Part shown: one piece after another, positions 40,047 to 47,772 of the stretch | Layout: every line of letters starts with the position of its first letter | Position numbering within the stretch: the stretch's first letter is position 1 | DNA from: Paramicrobacterium chengjingii | Lineage (GTDB): Bacteria; Actinomycetota; Actinomycetes; Actinomycetales; Microbacteriaceae | NCBI RefSeq assembly: GCF_011751765.2 | Contig: NZ_CP061169.1 | Span: forward strand, 1,798,001 to 1,862,000 | DNA: 64,000 nucleotides | Reading direction: 5' to 3' | Made by a program: the position numbers and the translations under genes | Notes under the pieces: model-generated | Seen by the model: only the letters and a program-made list of their open reading frames with translations | Databases searched by the model: none | What the model was told of the DNA's origin: nothing

Positions 40047-40162
40047 GGTGACGCTCCTTCTGCGCGACGTCTGTCGTCGACGCGACAGCCGCCTCCCATT
40101 ATGCCGTCTGGGATCGCCAACTCCTTGCTCGTGCTCTTGCCACGGACGGCGAGTGCACCGCG

Positions 40163-41896
40163 TCATTCCACGAGTTTGCCCTCAGACGAGACGTCACGCA
40201 TCAGAGCTGTGATCTCGGCCGATGCCTGAGGAACCTCCTCTCGCGTCACGCCTGTCGGTGACCAGACGAGGTTGACCTGCAATGCCGCGTCGAGTTCCGG
40301 GAAATCACTGCGATTGTGGCATCCGCGGCTCTCGCGACGCTCCAGCGCTGACTCCAGGGTGGCGCGCGCGGCGAGTGCCGAGGCTTTCAGATCGAATGCG
40401 TGAGCGAGGTCTTGGAACCCAGCGATGTCGGGGTGGATCCCCACGTCGTTCATCCGGTCATCGATCAGGTCGAGCTCAGCGAGACCGGAACGAAGGCCCT
40501 CCTCGGATCGGACGACCCCAGCGCGCTCTGTCATGGTGTTGCGAATCGCTCGTTGCAGGGCACGGACGTTTTCCCGCCCGTCGGCGACAAGCAGATCATC
40601 GATCTCTCTACGCGCCTCAGAGATGGCCGACGCCGAGCGACGCTGAGCATTCAGGCCGACGGAATGCTCAATGGCGTTCTGGCCGACGAGACGCCCGTAC
40701 ACGAGCAGTTCAATCAGTGAGTTGCCACCGAGCCGGTTTGCCCCGTGCAACCCGCTGGAAGCTTCGCCGATCGCGTATAGCCCATCGACACCGGTGCTGT
40801 GATCCTCGGGTCGAACCCAGACGCCGCCCATGGAATAGTGCGCTGTCGGAGCAATCTCGATCGGATCTGTTGTGATGTCGAGCATCTGCAGCTCCAACAT
40901 AGTTTGGTACACCCTCGGCAGTCGGCTCATAATCGTCTCTCGCGGGAGATGCGAGACATCCAGCCACACTCCCCCGTTTTCGGTCCCCCTGCCGTCCGTG
41001 ATCTCGGTGTAGGCAGCCAACGCCACGCGGTCGCGGGTGGAGAGCTCCATCCGCTTAGGGTCGTATTCCGACATGAATCGCTCGCCGTGCGCATTTCGCA
41101 GGATGCCGCCCTCGCCGCGTGCCGCTTCAGAGATGAGTGTTCCGGCCGCGTTTTCGGGCTCGATGATGCCTGAGGGATGGAACTGCACGAGCTCTGCGTC
41201 GCGCAGGCGTGCGCCGGCTTCGACCGCGAGTCGAAATGAGTCCCCGGTGTTCTCGTCGCGACGTGACGACGTTCGACGCCAGATGCGCGTGTGGCCACCG
41301 GCTGCGAGAATGACAGCATCCGCGTGAATCAGGTACCGCGTACCGTCTCTCTGATCGAATCCATACGCCCCGAAGACGACGTTGTCACGAACGAGGATGC
41401 GGGTGATATAGACGTAGTCCAGGATCGGCACATCCAACTGTTCAGCGCGCCGAACCAACGTGCGCTGAATCTCGAGTCCCGTGTAATCGCCGGCGAACGC
41501 CGTGCGCCGAAAGGTATGCGCACCGAAGAACCGTTGCGAAATGCTCCCGTCGTGCTCGCGAGCGAAGTTCATCCCCCACCGCTCAAGGTCACGGATACCG
41601 CGCTCAGCACCGCGTGTAACGACCTCGACAGTGTGCGGGTTCGCGAGAAGGTAGCTCTCAGTGATGGTGTCCGCTGCGTGCTGCTGCCAGCTGTCTTCGA
41701 CGTCCATCGTTCCTAGCGCGGCGTTGATGCCACCCGCTGCGAGAGAGGTGTGTGCGTCGTTTCGCGGCCGTTTGCCGATCGCCAGCACATCGACTCCTCG
41801 CTCTGCCACCTCGATGGCGGCGCGAAGGCCGGAGCCGCCCGTGCCGACAATCAGAACAGTTGTGGAAATCTGTCGTTCGCGTGTGCTTGTGCTCAT
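40163..41896 (-). CDS. FAD-dependent oxidoreductase (fumarate reductase/succinate dehydrogenase flavoprotein or L-aspartate oxidase type)
   Basis: 577 residues with GTGGSG dinucleotide fold (18-23), NDAHTSLAAGGINAAL (His49 at the place of the covalent FAD link in SdhA/FrdA), ENTGDSFRLAVEAGA, LVQFHPSG, TAHYSMGGV, and GANRLGGNSLIELLVYGRLVG. The histidine favours an Sdh/Frd-type protein over NadB. No iron-sulfur subunit, membrane anchor, nadA or nadC is adjacent, so it stands alone. The ATG at 41896 is chosen because the conserved fold starts just after. Divergent from a LysR regulator, probably its controller. Confidence 0.85.
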   Translation of the reverse strand: MSTSTRERQISTTVLIVGTGGSGLRAAIEVAERGVDVLAIGKRPRNDAHTSLAAGGINAALGTMDVEDSWQQHAADTITESYLLANPHTVEVVTRGAERGIRDLERWGMNFAREHDGSISQRFFGAHTFRRTAFAGDYTGLEIQRTLVRRAEQLDVPILDYVYITRILVRDNVVFGAYGFDQRDGTRYLIHADAVILAAGGHTRIWRRTSSRRDENTGDSFRLAVEAGARLRDAELVQFHPSGIIEPENAAGTLISEAARGEGGILRNAHGERFMSEYDPKRMELSTRDRVALAAYTEITDGRGTENGGVWLDVSHLPRETIMSRLPRVYQTMLELQMLDITTDPIEIAPTAHYSMGGVWVRPEDHSTGVDGLYAIGEASSGLHGANRLGGNSLIELLVYGRLVGQNAIEHSVGLNAQRRSASAISEARREIDDLLVADGRENVRALQRAIRNTMTERAGVVRSEEGLRSGLAELDLIDDRMNDVGIHPDIAGFQDLAHAFDLKASALAARATLESALERRESRGCHNRSDFPELDAALQVNLVWSPTGVTREEVPQASAEITALMRDVSSEGKLVE

Positions 41897-41951
41897 GCAT
41901 CCCACGCTACGAGTGAACTTCCAGTACCTCCAATGCATTCTTTTTCTCATT

Positions 41952-41972
41952 ACGATACGGATAAGCTATCGT
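41952..41972. promoter_or_regulatory. palindrome ACGATA-N9-TATCGT before lysR
   Basis: A 21-bp interrupted palindrome ending 1 nt before the lysR ATG and overlapping its -10 box; a probable LysR autoregulatory site shared with the divergent flavoprotein gene. Confidence 0.6.
41962..41967 (+). promoter_or_regulatory. -10 box of lysR (leaderless)
   Basis: TAAGCT at -12 to -7 from the lysR ATG, lying inside the palindrome, so bound regulator would block polymerase. Confidence 0.5.
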
Positions 41973-41973
41973 C

Positions 41974-42909
41974 ATGAATTTAGAGCAACTGCAGGGGTTT
42001 GTTGAGATCGCCCGCCTTGGGCACTTCACGCGGGCCGCAGAGCATCTGCATCTGGCTCAGCCCTCACTCAGCAGACAGATCTCGTCGCTCGAGCGAGAAC
42101 TTGGCACAGAACTCTTTCACCGAGCACGCGGACATATTGCTCTCACAGCCGCTGGAGAGACGCTCTTGCCGAGGGCGAAGCGCATGTTGGCGGATGCTGA
42201 TGCTGTCAGAAGCGAAATGGGTGAACTTGCTGGGCTGCAGCGTGGCCGCGTTCGCCTCGGAGCGACGCCGACCCTCTGTATCAGTCTCGTCGCCGAGGCC
42301 CTGAACGCCTTCCATGCGGAGCATCCCGGTATTGACCTCGAGCTCACCGAGGGTGGATCACATCTGCTCATTGAGAAGCTGGCCGGCGGCGCTCTCGACA
42401 TGGCACTGATCACGGGAACGGACGGGTCGCAAGACAATGGTTCGGCGCTTTCACACACGCCACTGCTCACAGAGGAACTAGTTGTTGTGTCATCTGCGGC
42501 GAAGCCCGCCATTGCGGCCAAGCCAGGTATCGATCTGCAGCAACTCGCGCGACTGCCGCTAATCGCGTTCCACGAAAGTTACGACCTGCGAGCCGTGACA
42601 GATCTCGCTTTCCGCTCCGCCGCCGTCATCCCTCGCATCGTGGTAGAAGGCGCAGAAATGGACGCCGTGCTTCGGTTCGTCGAGCGGGGCCTCGGGGTCG
42701 CCATCGTCCCAGCTATGGTTCTGCTCGATCGGCCGACATTACGCTCAGTTCGACTCTCGTCGCCCCAATTGACGCGGACTATCAGCCTGGCCCGCCGGGC
42801 CGATGTCAATCCGACCCGAGCGGCAGAAGCGATGCGCACGGTGATTGCCGATACGGGGCGTGACCTCGTCGAACGAGCCCCGAGCACCATGACTCTCGTC
42901 GACCGATGA
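41974..42909 (+). CDS. LysR-family transcriptional regulator
   Basis: 311 residues. N-terminal winged helix (1-60): LEQLQGFVEIARLGHFTRAAE and LHLAQPSLSRQISSLEREL, then a periplasmic-binding-protein-like effector domain (about 90-295). Divergent from the flavoprotein gene across a 77-bp gap containing a palindrome, the standard LysR arrangement, so the flavoprotein is the likely target. Effector unknown; a carboxylate would be typical. Last intact core gene before the transposon remnants. Confidence 0.93.
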   Translation: MNLEQLQGFVEIARLGHFTRAAEHLHLAQPSLSRQISSLERELGTELFHRARGHIALTAAGETLLPRAKRMLADADAVRSEMGELAGLQRGRVRLGATPTLCISLVAEALNAFHAEHPGIDLELTEGGSHLLIEKLAGGALDMALITGTDGSQDNGSALSHTPLLTEELVVVSSAAKPAIAAKPGIDLQQLARLPLIAFHESYDLRAVTDLAFRSAAVIPRIVVEGAEMDAVLRFVERGLGVAIVPAMVLLDRPTLRSVRLSSPQLTRTISLARRADVNPTRAAEAMRTVIADTGRDLVERAPSTMTLVDR

Positions 42910-43001
42910 CGAGCGGATGCCCCATGCCACGATCATCGACGGCAGAGTGGATCGGCCGGGGTTTGCAAGATGGTGTGGTCTAACAAGGAGAGAATTCGAT
43001 C

Positions 43002-43238
43002 ATGCCTGCAGCGAAGAAGTATGACGCGGAGTTCCAGGCTCGCGCGGTGCGGATGTATCAGGATCGGATGGCTGAGGGAGATTTCTCTCAGCGCAGTGCC
43101 CGGGTCGAGGTGGATGCTTTGTTGGGGATCGATGAATCGACTCTGCGGAATTGGATTCGTCGGGGCTTGGGTGAAGGAGTGACGCCGCCAGTTGGCAGCG
43201 AGCGGGTTGATGAGGAGGGAGCGTTGCGAGGCTGGTGA
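43002..43238 (+). pseudogene. IS3-type transposase OrfA, truncated
   Basis: 78 codons resembling the N-terminus of IS3-family OrfA: KKYDAEFQARAVRMYQDRM, then DALLGIDESTLRNWIRRGLG as the helix-turn-helix. The frame ends at GALRGW-stop instead of continuing into the usual leucine-zipper region, and no OrfB follows. AAGGAGAG precedes the ATG. A decayed end of an element abutting lysR; the sequence from 43239 to 43275 shows nothing recognisable. Confidence 0.75.
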
Positions 43239-43275
43239 GCGTCAGCCATGCGCGCACCGATGAATCGCCCCGCCG

Positions 43276-43432
43276 CTAGCGGAGCGTCTTGGTGACAGCG
43301 GCTGCGGCCGCAGCCGAGGAGCCATACATGGCCATCATTTTAGAAGACGCGCAGATCCGATCTTGACGAGCCGCGCTATCCTCGATTCTTACCGTGCGTC
43401 CTCGATCGGGAATGCCGTTCTCTCGTGGCAAT
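43276..43432 (-). other. alternative-frame tail after a six-G run in the proline-racemase-like gene
   Basis: Downstream of six consecutive G (minus strand, 43433-43438), the frame +1 to the racemase-like gene stays open for about 51 codons, ending KTLR-stop at 43276, with LPRENGIPDRGRTVRIEDS near its beginning. Removing one G would fuse this tail to the gene. The tail matches nothing I recognise; it could be the original C-terminus or chance. Confidence 0.35.
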
Positions 43433-44488
43433 CCCCCCGAATGAGGAACCTTCTCCAGGTCTCTCGATGGTGATGGTGTCGCGTTTGAGAACCCGTGGCG
43501 AACCGGTGATCGTGGTGTGGATCGCAGAACGAGGACCAACCGTCGTATCACGCGTATAGTCACCGATGAAGGTGTGTCCACCCGGAGAGATTGCACAGAT
43601 CTGAGAGTTGGGCCAGATCAGTTTGCGATTGGCGAGCCAAGCAAGCAGCGCTGAGGTGCCGGTTCCGGTCGGCCCACTGCAGATCACCCCACCAGCCATG
43701 TAGACAGCGAGAGGGGTTGATTGGCCTGCGGTCGCATAATGCTGTGTTTCCGACCCGTCGGCGAGCAGGCCGAGAGTGAGCTTCGGCATCGCTCCCAGTG
43801 AAGGGTGATCGAGAATCGTGGTCGAATCGATCTCCGCGAACAACTCACCGAAGAGCCTGCGTATTGCCTCTGCCGAATCGGCTGTGGGATGGAGGTCCAC
43901 TGTCGTGGCGTCGACAACAACGTATGAGACACCGCTGTAGGCCAATGTGTATGTGACGGCTCCCCACGTGGGAAGCGTTGCGGTCCGCTCCTCCGGTTCA
44001 GCATAGGCAACGGGTGCGGCGTACTGGACAGATTTTACGGAACCGTCTTCGACGCATACCGTCAGGGCTGTGATCCCGACGGGCGTCTCCAGCCGGATAT
44101 TCACCTCGTCGGCACTCATGTCAATGAGGCCCTCGCTTGCCAAAACTGCGATGGTGCACATCGCGTTCGACCCGGAGAAGCCTGGATAGCCCATCGTCCC
44201 CATGGTGATCACACCGATATCGGCTTCCTCGTTCGATGGTGGAAGGACCAGGTTGATGCTCTGCGATAGTTCTCCGATAGGTGGTTGAATCAATGTGCGG
44301 CGCAGCCAGTCGGCATTTTCTCGCATGTATTCGGCTCGTTCGGCGATGGACTCTCCTGGTGGTGTCTCAAAACCTGCGACGATGACGCGTCCGATATCGC
44401 CGCCGGCCTCAGCGTCGACGATTTCAAGATTGATCATACGGTCTTCCTTTGTTGTGGCACCAGTAGCCGTCGCGGTCGAGTCTGCCAT
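43376..44488 (-). CDS. proline racemase-family protein lacking both catalytic cysteines
   Basis: 370 residues with proline-racemase fold signatures: an N-terminal AEAGGDIGRVIVAGFETPPGESIAER block (split here only by description) and SGPTGTGTSALLAW near residue 271-284. Family enzymes racemise proline or epimerise/dehydrate hydroxyproline with two acid-base residues, normally Cys, or Ser/Thr at the first site. Here the first site reads F-S105-G-S-N and the second G-P-T274-G-T-G-T, so neither is Cys, and the usual His and Asp neighbours are also changed. ATG 44488 has AGGAGG at 6 nt. Flanked by IS remnants on both sides. Catalysis is doubtful; the C-terminus may be frameshifted. Confidence 0.75.
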   Translation of the reverse strand: MADSTATATGATTKEDRMINLEIVDAEAGGDIGRVIVAGFETPPGESIAERAEYMRENADWLRRTLIQPPIGELSQSINLVLPPSNEEADIGVITMGTMGYPGFSGSNAMCTIAVLASEGLIDMSADEVNIRLETPVGITALTVCVEDGSVKSVQYAAPVAYAEPEERTATLPTWGAVTYTLAYSGVSYVVVDATTVDLHPTADSAEAIRRLFGELFAEIDSTTILDHPSLGAMPKLTLGLLADGSETQHYATAGQSTPLAVYMAGGVICSGPTGTGTSALLAWLANRKLIWPNSQICAISPGGHTFIGDYTRDTTVGPRSAIHTTITGSPRVLKRDTITIERPGEGSSFGGIATRERHSRSRTHGKNRG

Positions 44489-44514
44489 GGTCATCCTCCT
44501 TTTCTACGCACACG

Positions 44515-44708
44515 TTACCCGCATCGGATCTCTCCATCACGCACGGCATCTTCGACGACCGCATCGGTCACCGTCCGCAGGGCGACACGATGGTGACGGC
44601 AGGCCCTGTAGGTGCGCGCGGCGATCTTCACACCCTGCTCTCGCAGGACGCGAATGATCGACTCGCCGCGTGCCCCTCGGCCCTCATCTGGTCGATGAAT
44701 CCCATCAT
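44515..44708 (-). pseudogene. IS3-family OrfB remnant, frameshifted and truncated
   Basis: Begins FIDQMRAEGHA, then a frameshift, then ESIIRVLREQGVKIAARTY and RTVTDAVVEDAVRD in another frame, ending at TAA 44515. This is the N-terminal helical part of an IS3-type integrase OrfB; the DDE catalytic domain is absent. ATG overlaps the OrfA TGA as in intact elements. Confidence 0.75.
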
Positions 44709-45019
44709 CAGCGGTCGCGGGGGTCGAGTTCCCCCGCGAAGAAAGTCGTCGCTGCTCTCAGGATCGCGACGTCCTCACGAAGCCGCTTGTTCTCGGCCTT
44801 GAGCCGGCGGATCTCGGCCTGCTCTTCGCTGGTTTGCCCGTCGCGGGTCCCGGCATCGATCTCGGCTTGGACGACCCATCGGCGCAACGATTCCGCGCCG
44901 ACACCTACCTGTCGGGCGACTGCAGCGATCGCCTTCGCGTTCGAGTGCTACTCGGCCCGGTGCTCGAGCACGAGCCGGTCAACTCGATCCCTGAGCGCCT
45001 AATCAATCTTCTTTAGCAT
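44708..45019 (-). pseudogene. IS3-family OrfA pseudogene with two internal stops
   Basis: 104 codons reading as a full-length OrfA: VARQVGVGAESLRRWVVQAE helix-turn-helix, then LKAENKRLREDVAILRAATT leucine zipper and FFAGELDPRDR-stop. Codons 7 and 24 are TAG where relatives have sense codons, so the gene is inactive. Neighbours OrfB is also broken. Confidence 0.82.
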
Positions 45020-45048
45020 AACGCCATCCTTTCAACTCGAAAGGAAGC

Positions 45049-45231
45049 GGCATCAAACCCGGGACGGTTCACCGCGACAAACGCGTCATGCTTCTCGCCG
45101 ACGACACCACCGTCACCGTTATCCACCTCGACACCGGCGAGATCCTCGCAACCAACACCATCAACCCCACCAGAAGCTACTGGCGCAACAACGAAAAAGA
45201 GCCCGGCCGATGGCCAGGCTCCTCCTCATAA
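45049..45231 (+). pseudogene. IS481-type transposase C-terminal fragment
   Basis: About 60 codons reading GIKPGTVHRDKRVML, then VTVIHLDTGEILATNTINPT and a terminal WPGSSS-stop. This resembles the C-terminal beta domain of IS481-family transposases. The catalytic domain is missing; the fragment is joined directly to the IS3 remnant in opposite orientation, showing nested insertion and deletion. Confidence 0.6.
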
Positions 45232-45238
45232 GTGTCAA

Positions 45239-45279
45239 CTATGTCGGGACTCAGACGTCATCTATGTCCCGACTCAAGA
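45239..45279. repeat. imperfect tandem repeat CTATGTCSSGACTCA
   Basis: Two copies, CTATGTCGGGACTCAGA at 45239-45255 and CTATGTCCCGACTCAAGA at 45262-45279, 23 bp apart, directly after the transposase fragment and 3 bp before the tRNA CCA end. Probably subterminal sequence of the IS end. Confidence 0.6.
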
Positions 45280-45282
45280 CAA

Positions 45283-45358
45283 TGGTGGATCTGAGGGGAC
45301 TCGAACCCCTGACCCCCTGCATGCCATGCAGGTGCGCTACCAGCTGCGCCACAGACCC
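45283..45358 (-). tRNA. tRNA-Ala (anticodon GGC)
   Basis: 76 nt including encoded CCA. Acceptor GGGTCTG pairs with CAGATCC (one G-T wobble), discriminator A. The anticodon stem CCTGC/GCAGG closes loop ATGGCAT, giving anticodon GGC, which reads GCC. T-arm with GGTTCGAGTCC. IS debris lies directly at its 3' end, a common integration neighbourhood. Confidence 0.96.
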
Positions 45359-45432
45359 AGAATGTCGCCGAAGCAACTCCCACACTCTACTACACGCTTG
45401 AGTGTGATCAGAAATCGACGTTCACTCGCAAT

Positions 45433-45801
45433 TTAGCGTACGAGAGCTTCTTCGAGCGGAATGACGGGACAGTCCTTCCAGAGGCGTTCAAGCGAATAGT
45501 AATCGCGCTCCTCCGGATGGAATACGTGCACAACGAGGTCGCCGAAGTCGATGAGAGCCCATCGACCCTCTGCCTGACCTTCGCGACGCTTAACACGTGG
45601 TCCTGCTTCGCTGAGCTTGTCTTCGACAGCATCCGCAATTGCACTGACGTTGCGCTCGCTGCGTCCAGACATGATCAGAAAGGCGTCGGCGAAAGGTAAT
45701 GGCTGCGATACGTCGAGCGCCACGAGATCTTCGGCGCCTGCGCCGATGGCCGCAATGGCGGCGAGCTGAACCTGTGCGCGTGAATCGTCAGTAGCTGTCA
45801 C
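45433..45801 (-). CDS. rsfS: ribosomal silencing factor RsfS
   Basis: 122 residues, RsfS/Iojap family. It binds L14 on the 50S subunit and blocks subunit joining during starvation. Seen: LVALDVSQPLPFADAFLIMSG (split), RSERNVSAIADAVEDKL, GRWALIDFGDLVVHVFH and YYSLERLWKDCP. GTG start at 45801. Conserved order nadD, hypothetical, rsfS. No terminator is obvious in the 74 nt before the tRNA. Confidence 0.95.
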   Translation of the reverse strand: MTATDDSRAQVQLAAIAAIGAGAEDLVALDVSQPLPFADAFLIMSGRSERNVSAIADAVEDKLSEAGPRVKRREGQAEGRWALIDFGDLVVHVFHPEERDYYSLERLWKDCPVIPLEEALVR

Positions 45802-45829
45802 GTGGTTTTCGTATTCTTTCTCTCGGTTG

Positions 45830-46891
45830 TCAGAACTGCCCAGTCATCAATCCAGCGATCACGACGCCGATGACAGCTACGCAGAGCACGCCTGCGGTGA
45901 TCGCCAGGATCATCAGGAGCTTCGAACTTGATGCCTTCGTCGGTGGAGTAATGACGTCGCGGGTCACCGCATGCGTGCTGACAGCACGCGTTGCAGAGAC
46001 GGGAGTGCCAGCAGTAGCAGGTGATTCCTGGCTATTATCGCTGCCTGAGTCGATCTCCGAGTGGTCTGCATTTGACTCGCGGTCGCGAGCCTTCGACTTC
46101 GGAAGATCAACGGATCCTGTCACCATGATCTCGCCCGTTCCCGGTGCGGGAGTTCTAGTCTGCCTGCTTTGAGCCCCCGGCAAAATGAGCACGCTTGATG
46201 TCGTAAAGACATCTGACCCGCGGGCTTCAGGTGCTACAAGGGTATCGAACGCCTTCGCGGCTCCCTGTGGAGAACTTTCCTTGTTCCGTTCACCGGCACC
46301 GAACGCTGATGACACCTTTGGCTCGTCGTCAGCGGGTTCCGTGGCAGGGTCCGACTTTTTTGCGTCCGTGGGCGCTGACGAGTCCGACCCAGGTTTCTGA
46401 GCTTCAGTCGAACTGTTCTTTTTGTTCTTTGCGTCGGCCTTCTTACGTCCGAAGCCGAGTTTCGAGCCCTTGGGCTTCTGTGACGTTTGCTCCTCGTTAC
46501 TTGCTGTCGAAGTGGCTGCCTTCGCCGCTGGTGTACGTTCATTGTCGGCATCAGCATCTTCTGATGGCGAAACGACCGCGGTCATTCCCGTCTCAGCGCG
46601 GAGGGCACGGAGCTCTCGACGCGTCAGCGGCCGATCGTCATGGGCTGACTCGCTCTCACCCTGACGATCCTGCTCCTGTGAATCAACGCGCTCTTTCGCT
46701 GCGGCCGAGGGGATAGGTGCTGGAGGCGAGTCCTTCGCCTTTTCTGCCGAGTCAGGCTCAGCTGGGGCCTCCGACGCTTCCCCTTCGGGGGCAGACTTCG
46801 ATTGCAGAACGCTGTCGTGCGCCTGCTGTGCTCGCTGCCTCTCGCGTCGTTGTCGCCGTGAGAGTGGCTGCTCGTCTGAAAACGACGTCAT
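45830..46891 (-). CDS. uncharacterised charged protein with C-terminal membrane anchor
   Basis: 353 residues, not assignable to a family from sequence. The N-terminal ~60 residues are Arg/Gln-rich ([15 protein letters not shown]). A long, highly charged and low-complexity middle is rich in Glu, Asp, Lys, Ser and Ala. One short ordered-looking segment lies near 225-265 ([27 protein letters not shown], split). A single C-terminal membrane helix (about 328-350, [20 protein letters not shown]) suggests a tail-anchored protein with a cytoplasmic disordered body. ATG overlaps the nadD stop (ATGA) and rsfS follows 28 nt later, so it is an operon member. Confidence 0.8.
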   Translation of the reverse strand: MTSFSDEQPLSRRQRRERQRAQQAHDSVLQSKSAPEGEASEAPAEPDSAEKAKDSPPAPIPSAAAKERVDSQEQDRQGESESAHDDRPLTRRELRALRAETGMTAVVSPSEDADADNERTPAAKAATSTASNEEQTSQKPKGSKLGFGRKKADAKNKKNSSTEAQKPGSDSSAPTDAKKSDPATEPADDEPKVSSAFGAGERNKESSPQGAAKAFDTLVAPEARGSDVFTTSSVLILPGAQSRQTRTPAPGTGEIMVTGSVDLPKSKARDRESNADHSEIDSGSDNSQESPATAGTPVSATRAVSTHAVTRDVITPPTKASSSKLLMILAITAGVLCVAVIGVVIAGLMTGQF

Positions 46892-47490
46892 TCACTACTC
46901 CGATACAGATGATATTTCGTGATGTACTGCACGACACCATCCGGAACCAGATACCACACGGGATGCCCCCTGCTGACCCGGCTTCGGCAATCCGTCGACG
47001 AGATCGCAAGTGCCGGAACTTCCAACAAGCTTACGTGCTCCGTTGGCAATCCAGAAATGTTCAAGGTATGTCCCGGACGACTCACAGCGACGAAATGCGC
47101 CAGCGAAAACAGCTCCGAGTGTTCCTTCCAGCTGAAGATCTGCGCGATCGCATCGGCGCCTGTGATGAAAAAGAGGTCGGCGTCGGGCCGTTGAGCCTTC
47201 AGATCTCTCAGTGTGTCGATCGTGTAAGTCTGGCCTGTTCGGTCGATGTCAACGCGGCTGACCGTGAATTGAGGGTTCGCGGCCGTTGCAATGACCGTCA
47301 TCAGGTACCGGTGTTCACTCTGACTGACGTGGGATTTCTGCCATGGCTCGCCCGTCGGGACGAAGACCACCTCGTCCAAACCATACGAATGCGCGACTTC
47401 ACTGGCAGCGACTAAGTGCCCATGGTGAATAGGATCGAAGGTGCCGCCCATCACACCGATTCGCGGACGGGTTGCGGAGGCTGTCATCAC
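46888..47490 (-). CDS. nadD: nicotinate-nucleotide adenylyltransferase
   Basis: Converts nicotinate mononucleotide to deamido-NAD in NAD synthesis; 200 residues. Seen: [12 protein letters not shown] nucleotide-binding motif (about 15-26), [15 protein letters not shown], and the terminal [13 protein letters not shown] motif of the nucleotidyltransferase family. GTG 47490 precedes ATG 47487 and either could start translation. Operon with the tail-anchored protein and rsfS. Confidence 0.95.
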   Translation of the reverse strand: MMTASATRPRIGVMGGTFDPIHHGHLVAASEVAHSYGLDEVVFVPTGEPWQKSHVSQSEHRYLMTVIATAANPQFTVSRVDIDRTGQTYTIDTLRDLKAQRPDADLFFITGADAIAQIFSWKEHSELFSLAHFVAVSRPGHTLNISGLPTEHVSLLEVPALAISSTDCRSRVSRGHPVWYLVPDGVVQYITKYHLYRSSE

Positions 47491-47505
47491 GGGTTCATAC
47501 CGTGC

Positions 47506-47724
47506 TTAGTGCTGGGAGTCAGTGTCTGGAGTGTCGTAGGTGTGCGCTGTTGGTGCGGAGCCGGTCTTGTGACTGTGCCGATTTGCGACGTCTCGGTACG
47601 TGAACGTGATGACGCCGAGGAATAGGAAGACGATAAGTGCAAACACACCGAACATGAAGCTTGGGATCGGCAGCTCGTTCACCACGTGCTCGGACTCGGC
47701 CATCAGGATCGCCGCAAACGACAT
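47506..47724 (-). CDS. small single-span membrane protein
   Basis: 72 residues; no known family recognised. A short N-terminal segment, a membrane helix (about residues 22-42, FMFGVFALIVFLFLGVITFTY), then a hydrophilic His/Thr-rich tail (NRHSHKTGS). I start at ATG 47724, which has GGAG 5 nt upstream; a GTG at 47730 is in frame. It lies between proA and nadD on the same strand, 15 nt before nadD, which supports a real gene. Looks like a small actinobacterial membrane protein of unknown role. Confidence 0.7.
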   Translation of the reverse strand: MSFAAILMAESEHVVNELPIPSFMFGVFALIVFLFLGVITFTYRDVANRHSHKTGSAPTAHTYDTPDTDSQH

Positions 47725-47772
47725 GTTCACTCCATTTCTTGCGGCTCATCGCCGCCACGACAAGTCTACAGG

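Noticed and set aside
44285..44802. Plus-strand ORFs opposite the racemase-like gene and IS3 remnants
   Set aside because: They are antisense to recognisable protein sequence on the minus strand and encode nothing recognisable.
42910..45282. Prophage or integrative element with tRNA-Ala as attachment site
   Set aside because: No integrase, excisionase or phage gene and no duplicated tRNA 3' end was found; only IS debris is present.
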